Assembly: GCA_016789905.1 (NCBI GenBank)
Contig: JAEUQC010000010.1
Coordinates: 1 to 64,000, forward strand
Direction of reading: 5' to 3'
Source: Bryobacterales bacterium
GTDB taxonomy: Bacteria > Acidobacteriota > Terriglobia > Bryobacterales > Bryobacteraceae
DNA length: 64,000 nucleotides
In this document: positions 36,937 to 46,131 of the stretch, one piece after another
Position numbering within the stretch: position 1 is the first letter of the stretch
Layout of the letters: each line of letters starts with the position of its first letter
Program-made: the position numbers and the translations under genes
The notes under the pieces: generated by a model
The model's input: only the letters and a program-made list of their open reading frames with translations
Told to the model about the DNA's origin: nothing
Databases searched by the model: none

Positions 36937-39921
36937 ATGAAGAAAAGTCTGGCCATCACCATCGTTCTGTCCTCGTTCGTTCTGGCCCAGGACGACGCCG
37001 ACATTCCGGCAAAATTCAGGACGCGCATCACCCCGGAAGCGTACCATCAGCTCCGCGCAAACTACCTCAATCTACTGCGGGGCCTTCCGGCGGACCCCGC
37101 GCTTCGAAACGCCGCTGTCCGCATGCGCAATCAACAATTAAACGCCCTGCGGGCGCCCGGCGGCAACGCCGGTGCGCCGATACCCGCCTGGACGGCGATT
37201 GGACCGAGCCCGATTCCGAACGGGCAGGTGGTTGGCGGGCTGGCCGTCAGCGGACGGGTAACGGCATTCGCCATCGACCCTGGCAATTCCAACAAGGTGT
37301 ACTTGGGCACCGCCCAGGGCGGGGTATACCGCTCAGTTGACGGCGGAACGAACTGGACGCAGCTATTTGATACCGCTTCCACATCGGCGATCGGGTCCCT
37401 GGCGCTAGCGCCTTCCAACCCGACCATCCTCTATGTAGGAACCGGCGAAGCCAACGGCTCCGCCGATAGCTATGCCGGCGTGGGCATGTATCGCATCGAT
37501 AACTGCGACACCACGGCGACCCTGGTTGGGCCCATTAATCCGATCCGCAACTATACGAACGGTGGAGGCACCCCGGTGAGCGCGGGCGTCTTCACGGGCC
37601 GGAGCATTTCCAGCATCCTTGTTCACCCCACCGATCCGTCCATCGTTTTGGCTGGCATCGCGGGCGGGGTGATTGGCATTGGCGGTGAGGCTCCGTTTGG
37701 GGGCACCATTCCGCCACTGGGAATGCGTGGCCTGGTGCGGCTGACGAATGCCACTGCCGCGGCCGGCAGCGTGGTGGCGCAGAAGCTGGCCGTGACCACC
37801 GCCGGGGCCGGGTTCGACCTCCCGAACACCGGTAACCGCAACGTGAACAGCATGGTTTTCGATCCCGTCGACCCCAACATTCTCACCGTGTGGATCAACG
37901 GGAACGCCGCCGCCGGTGACGGCGGCATCTACCGGTCCACCAACGCACAAGCGGCCGACCCTGTCTTCACACAGGTCTTCACGACAACGGCGAACGGGGC
38001 GCGCGGCGAATTCGCCGCGTATATGGAAAGCCCGAATCCGGCGGTCATTTACGTAGCCACCAGCGAGGGTTCCACCGGCCGGCTTCGCCGCTCGGTGGAC
38101 GGCGGCGTTACGTGGTCGGCCACCATCGCAGGCGGCAACGGATTCTGCGGCGGCCAGTGCTTTTATAACATTGGTCTCGACGTCCTGCCCGGCCCCACCA
38201 CGGCGGCTACGGACGATATCGTGGTCCTTGGCGGAAACGTCCCTGGCACGTCCAAACTATTCGGAAGGTCGACGAACGGGGGCACGAGTTTCACCGAATC
38301 GAGCGCCGGTTTGCATGCCGACACGCACTTCATCAAGATCGACCGGGCGAACAATAACGTCATTTGGCACGGCAACGATGGCGGCGTGTTCAAGTCGATT
38401 AATGGCGGCACTACATGGGCTTCGTTGAACAACGGCCAGATCAACACCGTCCAGTTCAGCGGCTTGGCGGTTCATCCGACGCTGGCCAATTGGGCCATCG
38501 GCGGCACGCAGGACAACGGCACGAATCTGCGCAACGCCGCCGGCACTTGGAATCGTGTGGACTTCGGCGATGGCGGCTATGCCCTCATCGACCGTAACGC
38601 AACCAATGGCACCAACGTGACCCTTTATCACACATACTTCAACCAACAGAACAATCTGATTGGTTTTGGCCGCGTGCTCAGTTCGGCGTGCGCCAGCGAT
38701 GGGCAGTGGGCGTTCAAGGGTATCTACGGGGGCAGTGTTGATCCCACTCCGTACTGCGATAGCAGCGACACGTTCAACGGCATCCCGCTTTCCGACCCGG
38801 TTCTCTTTTACGCACCGATGGAAGTTGGACCCGGCAACCCGAACACCGTTTACTTCGGCGCCGGCGCCGTTTACCGATCCGTGGACCGCGGCGAGAACAT
38901 GCCCGCGGTCAGCCAAAGCAGCACCTCGCCGGTAAGCACCATCGCGGTGTCACCGCAGGACGACAACTACCGGATTTTCGGCCGTGTGAACGGCACGGTC
39001 TTCTACACCACCACCGGCGCCAACCCGATGACAGCGCTGCCGGCCGGCATTCCGGCTCGATATATCGCTCGCGCGAAGTTCGATCCCTCCAACAAGGAAA
39101 CGGCCTACATCGCGCTCGGCGGCTATTTCGGCGGCACGTCCGCGGCGCAATCGCACGTGTGGAAGATCACCAATCTGAGCACCAGCCCGGTAATAACGGC
39201 CATTAACACCGGCCTGCCCGACGTTCCTGTGAACGCCTTCGCGGTGGATCCGGCCAATGGGAACAACCTGTTCGCCGGCACCGACATCGGCGTCTATGGG
39301 TCCACCGATGGCGGGGCATCGTGGGCGCCCTACGGAACTGGCCTTCCGGTAGTCGCCGTCTTCGGGATGGAGATTCAACCCACCGCCCGCATCCTGCGGA
39401 TCGCCACGCATGGCCGCGGCATGTGGGACGCCTCGCTACCGGAACTGCCCCCGACGGTTTCCAGCGTCCGTGTGCTTTTCGGTACGCAGAACTACCTGCT
39501 TACCGGCAGCACGCGCACTCGGCTGCCCTGGCGGCCGAACGGTCTGCGTGCCGGTTTCAGCACGGCAGTCAATGCTGTTCAGACCGACTTGACCGGCGTT
39601 TCCACCACCGGCATCTCCGGGTCCGGCACGGCGACTGTGACTTGGAGCGTCGCACCGCTGGCCAACGGCAACTACACGGCGGCCCTGCAGCCGACCATTA
39701 CCTCGCTGGCGGGTATGCCGCTTGCGCTTACCAACCAAGCCATTCGCATACTGTATGGCGATTACAACGACGATGGGGTGGTGAACAGCCAGGACGTGGT
39801 GCTTGTCAATCAACAACGGTCCTTGCCCTATAGCATCCTGGCGGATATGGACGGCAATGGCGCCGTCGATATCGCCGATGTGAATATCGTCCGCTCCCAA
39901 ATTGGGCAGACCAACCCGTAG
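36937..39921 (+). CDS. Secreted sialidase/VPS10-like beta-propeller with C-terminal dockerin-like repeats
   Basis: 994 aa from the ATG at 36937, which precedes the signal KKSLAITIVLSSFVLAQ and is 7 bases after AGGT. Several Asp-box (BNR) motifs are visible, such as SVDGGTNW, SVDGGVTW, STNGGTSF, SINGGTTW and STDGGASW, so most of the chain is a sortilin/glycosidase-like beta-propeller. A beta-sandwich linker follows. The last 60 residues contain two calcium-loop repeats (GDYNDDGVVNSQDVVLVN and ADMDGNGAVDIADVNIVR) typical of dockerin type I. No cohesin or scaffoldin is in the window. The PEP-CTERM gene starts 31 bases after the stop. Confidence 0.88.
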   Translation: MKKSLAITIVLSSFVLAQDDADIPAKFRTRITPEAYHQLRANYLNLLRGLPADPALRNAAVRMRNQQLNALRAPGGNAGAPIPAWTAIGPSPIPNGQVVGGLAVSGRVTAFAIDPGNSNKVYLGTAQGGVYRSVDGGTNWTQLFDTASTSAIGSLALAPSNPTILYVGTGEANGSADSYAGVGMYRIDNCDTTATLVGPINPIRNYTNGGGTPVSAGVFTGRSISSILVHPTDPSIVLAGIAGGVIGIGGEAPFGGTIPPLGMRGLVRLTNATAAAGSVVAQKLAVTTAGAGFDLPNTGNRNVNSMVFDPVDPNILTVWINGNAAAGDGGIYRSTNAQAADPVFTQVFTTTANGARGEFAAYMESPNPAVIYVATSEGSTGRLRRSVDGGVTWSATIAGGNGFCGGQCFYNIGLDVLPGPTTAATDDIVVLGGNVPGTSKLFGRSTNGGTSFTESSAGLHADTHFIKIDRANNNVIWHGNDGGVFKSINGGTTWASLNNGQINTVQFSGLAVHPTLANWAIGGTQDNGTNLRNAAGTWNRVDFGDGGYALIDRNATNGTNVTLYHTYFNQQNNLIGFGRVLSSACASDGQWAFKGIYGGSVDPTPYCDSSDTFNGIPLSDPVLFYAPMEVGPGNPNTVYFGAGAVYRSVDRGENMPAVSQSSTSPVSTIAVSPQDDNYRIFGRVNGTVFYTTTGANPMTALPAGIPARYIARAKFDPSNKETAYIALGGYFGGTSAAQSHVWKITNLSTSPVITAINTGLPDVPVNAFAVDPANGNNLFAGTDIGVYGSTDGGASWAPYGTGLPVVAVFGMEIQPTARILRIATHGRGMWDASLPELPPTVSSVRVLFGTQNYLLTGSTRTRLPWRPNGLRAGFSTAVNAVQTDLTGVSTTGISGSGTATVTWSVAPLANGNYTAALQPTITSLAGMPLALTNQAIRILYGDYNDDGVVNSQDVVLVNQQRSLPYSILADMDGNGAVDIADVNIVRSQIGQTNP

Positions 39922-39952
39922 GCAAAGAGACTTGCAGGAGGAAATCAAAACA

Positions 39953-40615
39953 ATGAAACAAAGAAATCGAACCCACATTTTCCGGTCGAAAGCGGCCTCC
40001 GTATTCGCCGCGGCCTGCCTTTGGGCGCTGTTCGCAGCACCGGCCCAGGGCGCGCTTTTGCTCTCCATCAATCCGGCCAACGGCGTGGCCAACGCCGGCA
40101 GCACCGGCAACTTTTTCGATGTGCTGCTGACCAACTCCGGAACCAGTTCCGTCGGCATAGCCGGCTTCAGCTACGGACTCACCGTTGGCGCCACTGATTT
40201 TGTATTCACTGGCGCCACAACGGCCTCCCCAGCGTATATCTTCACTGGAGATTCGTTCGCCGACGATTTCCTTACGGGCGATATTCGCACGTCGGCTGAC
40301 GGGCAAACCGTCACGGCATCGGATCTCACCTCCAGCGGCAGCGCCGTCAGCATTGGCGCAAATGCAGTGCTGAGCCTTGGGCGGGTGGCGTTCTCCATCC
40401 TTTCCGGGGCACCCACCGGGCCGATTACGATTACCTTCGATTCCGGCCCCGGCACCAGCTTGTCGGACGAATTCGGAAGCGGCGTAGCAATCGATACGGT
40501 GACGGGCGGAACGGTAACCGTCAGCAATACCGGCGGAGCGATTCCCGAACCCGGCACCATCGTTTTGATGATGCTGGCCTTGCCGGCTGTGGCGTTTCTG
40601 CGGAAACGCGCCTAG
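39953..40615 (+). CDS. PEP-CTERM sorting-domain exported protein
   Basis: 220 aa from the ATG at 39953, with a strong AGGAGG 11 bases upstream. A signal peptide (SKAASVFAAACLWALFAAPAQG) precedes a cohesin-like or extracellular beta-rich domain, low in charged residues and rich in Ser, Thr and Gly. The C-terminus IPEPGTIVLMMLALPAVAF plus LRKRA is a textbook PEP-CTERM: PEP motif, membrane span, basic tail. It should be processed by an exosortase/EpsH system, which is not encoded in this window. The mature beta domain (opening LLLSINPANGVANAGSTGNF) could be a cohesin-type fold and thus a possible partner of the neighbouring dockerin; that is a hypothesis only. Confidence 0.88.
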   Translation: MKQRNRTHIFRSKAASVFAAACLWALFAAPAQGALLLSINPANGVANAGSTGNFFDVLLTNSGTSSVGIAGFSYGLTVGATDFVFTGATTASPAYIFTGDSFADDFLTGDIRTSADGQTVTASDLTSSGSAVSIGANAVLSLGRVAFSILSGAPTGPITITFDSGPGTSLSDEFGSGVAIDTVTGGTVTVSNTGGAIPEPGTIVLMMLALPAVAFLRKRA

Positions 40616-40641
40616 CCCGTCCCGCGTCCTATACCCTAGAC

Positions 40642-40689
40642 ACGGCCCGATGAGGTCGACCCAATCCGGGCGAACCCTTTTCGGGCCGT
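40642..40689. repeat. Inverted repeat before the small secreted protein gene
   Basis: ACGGCCCGA (40642-40650) and TCGGGCCGT (40681-40689) are perfect complements around a 30-base spacer, followed by TTTCCC. The site lies between the PEP-CTERM gene and the next gene. It may be the terminator of the former or a leader structure of the latter; the long spacer argues against a simple intrinsic terminator. Confidence 0.5.
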
Positions 40690-40711
40690 TTCCCTTGCAG
40701 GGAGTCCTCTC

Positions 40712-41200
40712 ATGAATCGATATATCATTCCGGCGCTGGCGATGGTATTGGCTGGCGCCGCGTTCGCCCAACAGCCCGGCGCCGGCTTCGCGGTCGTCGG
40801 AGTCGCCGCATCACAAACCGCCCGCATCAACGTAGTAAACGAGGGCGTACCGGCCCCGCCAGGACAGGACGGCGAAGTGCTGCCGCCTTGCCGGGTCGTG
40901 CTTCAGTTCTACGGCGCCGACGGCGGCCTCATCAAGGAACGCGTGCTGGAAGAACTCGCGCCGGGCAAGATTGGATATCTGGATCTGACCAAGGCCGATC
41001 GGCCCGCCAATGAAGTTCGCACGCCCATCCGCGCCGTGGCCCGCTTCGGCTATTCCGGCGGCGCCAACCCGCCGCGCGCGCTGTTGGAAGGGTGCCGCAT
41101 TCTGCCCAGCCTGGAGATCTTCGACGCCGAAACAGGCAAGGCGGAACTGGTGATTACCGAAGCGAAGCCTCTTCCCGTTAGTTCGATTGCCGTTCCATGA
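40712..41200 (+). CDS. Small secreted protein of unknown function
   Basis: 162 aa. AGGGAG lies about 10 bases before the ATG. The leader NRYIIPALAMVLAGAAFAQ is a clear signal peptide. The mature part is a single beta-rich domain with CRVVLQFYGADGGLIKE, a two-Cys protein that could form a disulfide (CRVV and CRIL). No known family is recognised. The same theme of a secreted beta-rich protein precedes it, so it may belong to the same surface-exposed set. Its stop is 3 bases from the end of the convergent frameshifted gene. Confidence 0.75.
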   Translation: MNRYIIPALAMVLAGAAFAQQPGAGFAVVGVAASQTARINVVNEGVPAPPGQDGEVLPPCRVVLQFYGADGGLIKERVLEELAPGKIGYLDLTKADRPANEVRTPIRAVARFGYSGGANPPRALLEGCRILPSLEIFDAETGKAELVITEAKPLPVSSIAVP

Positions 41201-41203
41201 CGC

Positions 41204-42620
41204 CTAGGCGGGCGCGGCGTAGAAAGAAGCGCAATATAGCTTCCCCGCGAGCGAGCCGGCGGCGTAGCGGACGATCAGGAAACTGTTCGAAATCTGGAGC
41301 CGGCAGGTGTCGGCGCGGCCGTTGGCGCGAAGGCTGGAATCGGCACCCATCATGAATGGCTTGTTGGCCTGCCCGCCCGGCTCTGTGTTGCCATCGTCGG
41401 CCCACCGCATAACGGCGTCCACGGTGTCGCCGGCGAAGCCAAGCCAGAGGTCGGTCTGGCGAGGATTCAGTTTCCCGGTGCCATCGAAAATGGTGTAGTC
41501 GACATACGACGTGAGAACGCCGGCCAGCCCTGGCAGATACGCATTGGCGGCGAAGTACACCTCGTTTCCCGGATAAAGATCATAGGCGGAAGGGAAGGGC
41601 TTGGCTGTGCGGTTGAGCAGGGTGAAGCGCTGGCTGCCGTCCCAGGTTTGCACAACAAGGGGAACCGGTTGAGGCTTGGAAGCGCTATTCGTAAATGATG
41701 GCAGCTCCACTTTGCCATCAAGAGTCACGAAGAGGCCGGAAGTGTTGTTGAGCAGATTCCAGGCGCCCCAGGCGGTATACCAGCGGATGAGATTTTGCTG
41801 AAACCCAGGCATGAGCTGGAGCGGAAGGAATGCTCCTGAATGGACCCAGCCAGTGGGGAACGGGTATTCGGTATCGGCAGCGACCGCGGCAGCGATGGCT
41901 GGTTTCAGCGCGGGAGAGTCCAGCCGGGCGATGAGGTGCTTCCAGTAGTTGAACGGACTGGCGGCCTGTTCAATGAGAGCGGGTTCGCCGTCCGGTACAG
42001 AACCGCCGTCGTCATGAAGGCGTTGAAGGAAGACGCTCTGATTAACGCCGCGGGCATCGAGCGCCCAGCCGTACCCGGTGAGAGGAAAGACAGGACCGGC
42101 GGGCTGGAATTCAGGTTGGTGCAGATAGGGGTCCGCGGTCCAATACACATTCGCCGTCAGGCCATCATGCAGGCCCGGGGAGTTCGGCAGATTCGGAAGG
42201 AAATACTCGTCGCCGGAAGACGGCACTGTGACGACCACCAATTCAGGCGAGCCGGAGGAACTGGCTTGCGGCGATGCGGTGAGACGCGTGGCCGCACCGC
42301 TGTTCAACTGCTCGGGTATGGAGAAATCGAGATTCGCCATCGCCCCCGGGGTCATAGCAGGACGCGGCATTGGCGTAAGCAAACGCCGTGGTCATCGGTA
42401 ACGGGACAGCGGAATGAACCACCAACGGCTCGGACTCAAACTGAATGCTGTCGGAGTGTGTGAGTTTGCTCAACACGTAGATAACACCGTCCACCTCCTT
42501 CGTTCCAATCACGGCAACAGGGTTGTCCTGGGTGGTGCCATCCTTATGCAGGCCGGCGGTCCGGTAGAAAGAAGCGCCCATCGGTGTGGGGAACGCTCCC
42601 ATATCTGGATATCGCTTCAT
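41204..42620 (-). pseudogene. Unknown gene split by a one-base frameshift
   Basis: Two overlapping frames join into one protein of about 471 aa. The first part runs from the ATG at 42620 (AGGAG upstream) through MKRYPDMGAFPTPMG to AASCYDPGG. The second continues AMANLDFSIPEQLNSGAA down to CASFYAAPA at 41204. The break is in a C5G4 run at 42343-42351; removing one G from the minus strand restores a single frame. It may be a recent pseudogene, a programmed +1 shift or a sequencing error. The product has no signal peptide and no family I can name. It contains a repeated Trp/Tyr-rich beta pattern such as DLYPGNEVYFAANAYLPG. Confidence 0.7.
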
Positions 42621-42673
42621 GGCAGAACTCCTAGCATGAGATGCGGTAATGCAGGCCAAGACTTTTGTCTATA

Positions 42674-44284
42674 TTACGGTTCTGCAATTGTCAGGAACTG
42701 GTCTGCCGCCACGTTCTGCCGCACGAGTGTTCCGCCGCCTGGCCATTGGACTTCAATCTTTGCGGCCCTGGTTTCTTCGCCCAAGCCGAAGTGCAGACGC
42801 GGATCGCTGGAGGAAAGGAACCCAACCGATGGGTTTACCCAGTCGTGCAGTTTGCGGCCGGAAGCCAAGGTGATAGTCACCCGCGCGCCGATGGAATCGC
42901 GGTTGGCTTTACGGCCTGTAAGCCGCAAGGTGAGCCAGTGGTTTCCAGCCGATGCGGTGTTCATGAGAATGGCCGGACGGCGGCCAAGGGAGGTGACAAC
43001 GATATCAAGAGCACCGTCGTTATTGAGGTCGGCGATGGCGGCGCCGCGCTGGTAGCCCGCCCGCTGGAAGTGCGCGCCCATGCGGGCGGAAACGTCAATG
43101 AATCGTTTGCCGCCTGCGTTCTCGAAAATCGTGTCATGCTGGGCGGCGTTCGGACGAAGGTAGTCCACGTCGCCATTGGCGGAATAGATGTCCTTCCAGC
43201 CATCGTTGTTGTAATCGATGAAGGCGGCGCCCCATCCGGAAAACGGAGCGCTGAGCGGGGCGAGGCCCGCGGCGTTGGAGGTATAGCGGAAGGCGCGGCC
43301 GCCCAGATTGCGAAATAGGCCCCACACCTGGCCGGCAAGGTCGTTGAAAAAGATGTCGGGCCAACCATCGTTGTCGTAGTCGGCAACGCCGGCGCCCATG
43401 GCGGAGAGAGTGGCCGCGTCGTCGTTGTAGGCAACGCCAAGCAGCAGCCCCTGTTCGCGAAACGTGCCGTTCTTCTGGTTGAGGTAAAGGAAGTTTCGCT
43501 CGGTGTCGTTGGCGATGAAGATGTCTTCCCAGCCATCCCCATTTACGTCGGCAATGCCGATGCCCATGCCCTTGCCAAGCGCGCTGGCAAAACCGGCGCC
43601 GAGGGTTACGTCCTTGAACGTGCCATCGCCCATGTTCCGGTACAGCCGGTGCGGGACGGCCGGATACGTCTTCGGATGGCAGTAGTAATCCACGCCGTCT
43701 TCGCGTACACAGCGCTGGTCGGTTGCCGGCGTCCAGAGGGTGTAGTTGGACAGCACAAGGTCCAACCGGCCGTCATGATCGTAGTCTAGCCAGGCGCCTT
43801 GCACGCTAAGAGTTCCGGGCGGCGTGGCGCCCAGGCCGGAGGCGGCGGTGACGTCTTGAAACGTGCCGTCCCCGCGATTGCGGTAGAGCGTATTGGCGGC
43901 GGCGTTGGCGACAAAAAGGTCGGTGAAGCCATCGTTGTCGTAGTCCGCCGCAGCGGCTCCCAGGCTGTAGCCGAGTGTTTCTCCGGCCAGGCCGGCGCGG
44001 CCGGTGTAATCTTCAAAACGGCCACCACCGGCATTGCGCAGCAGGGCGTTGTGATACTCCGGACCGGTCTTTTTGCCTGCCGGGAACGGCGCCCCGTTGG
44101 TGAAGTAGAGATCGAAGAGACCGTCGTTATCGAAATCCAGCACGGCGATGCCGCCGCAAAGCGGCTGCGGGAAGTATTTGCGGCCCTGGTTGTAGCCGTT
44201 GTTGGTGACGTAAAGGAAATCGCCGGTGGGAGCGACATCGGCAAACTGCGCAAGCGCCAACAGCAACGCGGCGAGTGGCTTCAT
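42674..44284 (-). CDS. CRTAC1-like protein: FG-GAP/VCBS repeats with ASPIC/UnbV C-terminus
   Basis: 536 aa from the ATG at 44284, whose ATGA overlaps the stop of the TPR gene; the 38 longer codons lie in that gene's frame. A signal (KPLAALLLALAQ) precedes calcium-binding beta-propeller repeats, for example LDFDNDGLFDLYFTN, ADYDNDGFTDLFVAN, ADVNGDGWEDIFIAN and IDYNNDGWKDIYSAN. The last 110 residues (HWLTLRLTGRKANRDSIGAR through IEVQWPGGG) form the ASPIC/UnbV domain found in cartilage acidic protein 1. These proteins are secreted and probably bind partners; function in bacteria is not established. Third gene of the receptor-TPR-CRTAC1 unit. Confidence 0.9.
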   Translation of the reverse strand: MKPLAALLLALAQFADVAPTGDFLYVTNNGYNQGRKYFPQPLCGGIAVLDFDNDGLFDLYFTNGAPFPAGKKTGPEYHNALLRNAGGGRFEDYTGRAGLAGETLGYSLGAAAADYDNDGFTDLFVANAAANTLYRNRGDGTFQDVTAASGLGATPPGTLSVQGAWLDYDHDGRLDLVLSNYTLWTPATDQRCVREDGVDYYCHPKTYPAVPHRLYRNMGDGTFKDVTLGAGFASALGKGMGIGIADVNGDGWEDIFIANDTERNFLYLNQKNGTFREQGLLLGVAYNDDAATLSAMGAGVADYDNDGWPDIFFNDLAGQVWGLFRNLGGRAFRYTSNAAGLAPLSAPFSGWGAAFIDYNNDGWKDIYSANGDVDYLRPNAAQHDTIFENAGGKRFIDVSARMGAHFQRAGYQRGAAIADLNNDGALDIVVTSLGRRPAILMNTASAGNHWLTLRLTGRKANRDSIGARVTITLASGRKLHDWVNPSVGFLSSSDPRLHFGLGEETRAAKIEVQWPGGGTLVRQNVAADQFLTIAEP

Positions 44285-46131
44285 GGGTGACCGCCCAGGC
44301 AGGCCGGCGCCATCCATTCCTTGAGCGTTCGACAGGTTTGAGAGGCCAGTTTGGGCTGGCCTTGGATGAGCGGCTGAATAAGCCGCGCGGGCGCCCAATC
44401 CGGCCAGCGCTGGCGGAGGCGGGCACAGAGCGCCTCCGCGCCGGCGCGCTGCCCGTTGAGGGCCGTGGCGACGGCCAGGGCGAGCGCCACGGCCCGATCA
44501 TCGGGTGCGGCAGCGGCGGCGCGGCTAAGCTCGTCCACTGCGGTCGCCGGGGGCAACCGCCGCAGCAACGGCAGAGCCCACTCATGACGGCCCGCCTGAT
44601 GTAGCGCGCGGCTTGCCTGAGCCAGTGTTTGATTGTCCGCGGGCATTTTGGCAAGCTGGCGGAACTCCGCTTCCGCATCGGATTCCCGGCTGGCGGCAAG
44701 TAGCAACGAACCCAAATGCATGCGGAGCGCGGCATCGTCGGGCCGGGCGCGGACCATGGACTGAAACCGCGCGGTTTCTCGCGCCAGCCGGACCGGCTCC
44801 GGAAGCGTGGCCAGTTCGATCATGCCCGGTTCGCGGCGCGCATCGCGCTGCCGGGCGGGGCGCAACGCCTGGGCTTCGTCAAGCCACCGGCGGGCCTCGT
44901 TCGGGCGCCCCTGCTCCATCAGCACACGGCCCAAGTGCTGGCGGGATTCCCAATCGGCCGGCGCCAGCGCGACGGCCTTCCGAAACGCCCGCTCCGCGTC
45001 GGAGACTCGGTCCATCGACTGCAGTATCAAGCCGTGGAGATCGAGCGAGCGGACATCGGCGGGCTCGCGCGCAAGCGCGGCCTCGATATGGGGAAGCGCT
45101 TCCGGGTCGCGGCCCAACCGGTGCAGCAGCCACGCGCAAGCGGTGTGGGCGGCAGTGAGCCGGGGATCGATTTGGAGCGCTTCGGCGAGATGGGCGAGCG
45201 AACCATCGGCGTCGGTGCTCCAGATCAACTGGGCGAGTTGCAAATGGCCAATCGAGTCGGCGGGATTCTGCGCGACATACTCCCTGAGCGCAGCCAGCCC
45301 CTCTTCCTGATGGCTGGGAGTATTGGCCAACGCGCGAGCGCGATCCCGGCGGGCGGCGGAGTCGTCGGGCCGGAGCGTGAGGTAGTGGGCATAGGCGTTG
45401 GCGGCATCGCCGTGAAAGCCGGCGTCTTCGGCGGCGCGGGCGAGCGCAAGGGCTATGGCCGCGTCCGCGGGTGCGTTTTGACGCGCCTGCGCCAGCAGGA
45501 AGACGGCGCGGGGAAAATCGCCGGCGGTGGCGTGGGCCAGCCCCAGTTCCCGCAGCACCCCGATGTGGGCTGGCTGCAATTGGCGGGCAGCCTCCAGCGC
45601 CTGGCGCGCCGCCGCGCCATCGCCGGCGCGAGCGGCCACACGGCCGAAATTCCACAATGCGTTGAAATCGTCCGGACGCTTGGAAACTACCGCTTGCCAC
45701 GCCCGCCGCGCGAGCGCGAATTCCCCAAGGCGGGCGTAGAGCGCGCCGGCGGCGGCATTATCGTCGGCATTGGCCGAGGCTTGCAGAACACGAATGGACG
45801 CCATAGCGGCTGGCCTGTCGTTCCGATCCACGGCCATGCGGGCGAGTTGCAGATTCGCGTTGGCATGGGCCGGAATCCGCTGGACGAGACGCTCAAACAA
45901 TGCGCGTGACTTGGACGGTTCGCCGCACGCCAGGTGATGGTTGCCGGCGTTGTTGAGCAGGGCGGGCGAGGGCGGCCCAGAGGCAAGCGCCCGCTGGTAA
46001 ATGGGCGCGGACTCCGCGCACTTTCCCTGCGCGTCCAGGCTGGCGGCGGCTTGCAAATCCAAAGCCCGCGGCTGCCCCAGAAGGGCCGCCGCGGGCAACA
46101 GCAAGAACAGTTTGCGCCAGCTAGAACTCAA
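44281..46131 (-). CDS. Large TPR-repeat periplasmic protein
   Basis: About 616 aa if it starts at the TTG at 46131, just after which comes SSSWRKLFLLLPAAALLGQP, a signal peptide; the frame is open to 46212 without a better start. The rest is a continuous superhelix of tetratricopeptide repeats, for example LLNNAGNHHLACGEPSKSRA, VLMEQGRPNEARRWLDEAQ and LLLAASRESDAEAEFRQLAK. The start overlaps the last 11 bases of receptor 3, and the stop overlaps the CRTAC1-like start, so all three are translated as one coupled unit. It probably scaffolds an envelope complex. Confidence 0.82.
   Translation of the reverse strand: MSSSWRKLFLLLPAAALLGQPRALDLQAAASLDAQGKCAESAPIYQRALASGPPSPALLNNAGNHHLACGEPSKSRALFERLVQRIPAHANANLQLARMAVDRNDRPAAMASIRVLQASANADDNAAAGALYARLGEFALARRAWQAVVSKRPDDFNALWNFGRVAARAGDGAAARQALEAARQLQPAHIGVLRELGLAHATAGDFPRAVFLLAQARQNAPADAAIALALARAAEDAGFHGDAANAYAHYLTLRPDDSAARRDRARALANTPSHQEEGLAALREYVAQNPADSIGHLQLAQLIWSTDADGSLAHLAEALQIDPRLTAAHTACAWLLHRLGRDPEALPHIEAALAREPADVRSLDLHGLILQSMDRVSDAERAFRKAVALAPADWESRQHLGRVLMEQGRPNEARRWLDEAQALRPARQRDARREPGMIELATLPEPVRLARETARFQSMVRARPDDAALRMHLGSLLLAASRESDAEAEFRQLAKMPADNQTLAQASRALHQAGRHEWALPLLRRLPPATAVDELSRAAAAAPDDRAVALALAVATALNGQRAGAEALCARLRQRWPDWAPARLIQPLIQGQPKLASQTCRTLKEWMAPACLGGHP

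Noticed and set aside
44716..45909. Open frame of about 400 codons on the plus strand opposite the TPR gene
   Set aside because: Antisense to a recognised repeat protein in high-GC DNA; composition is shadow-like.
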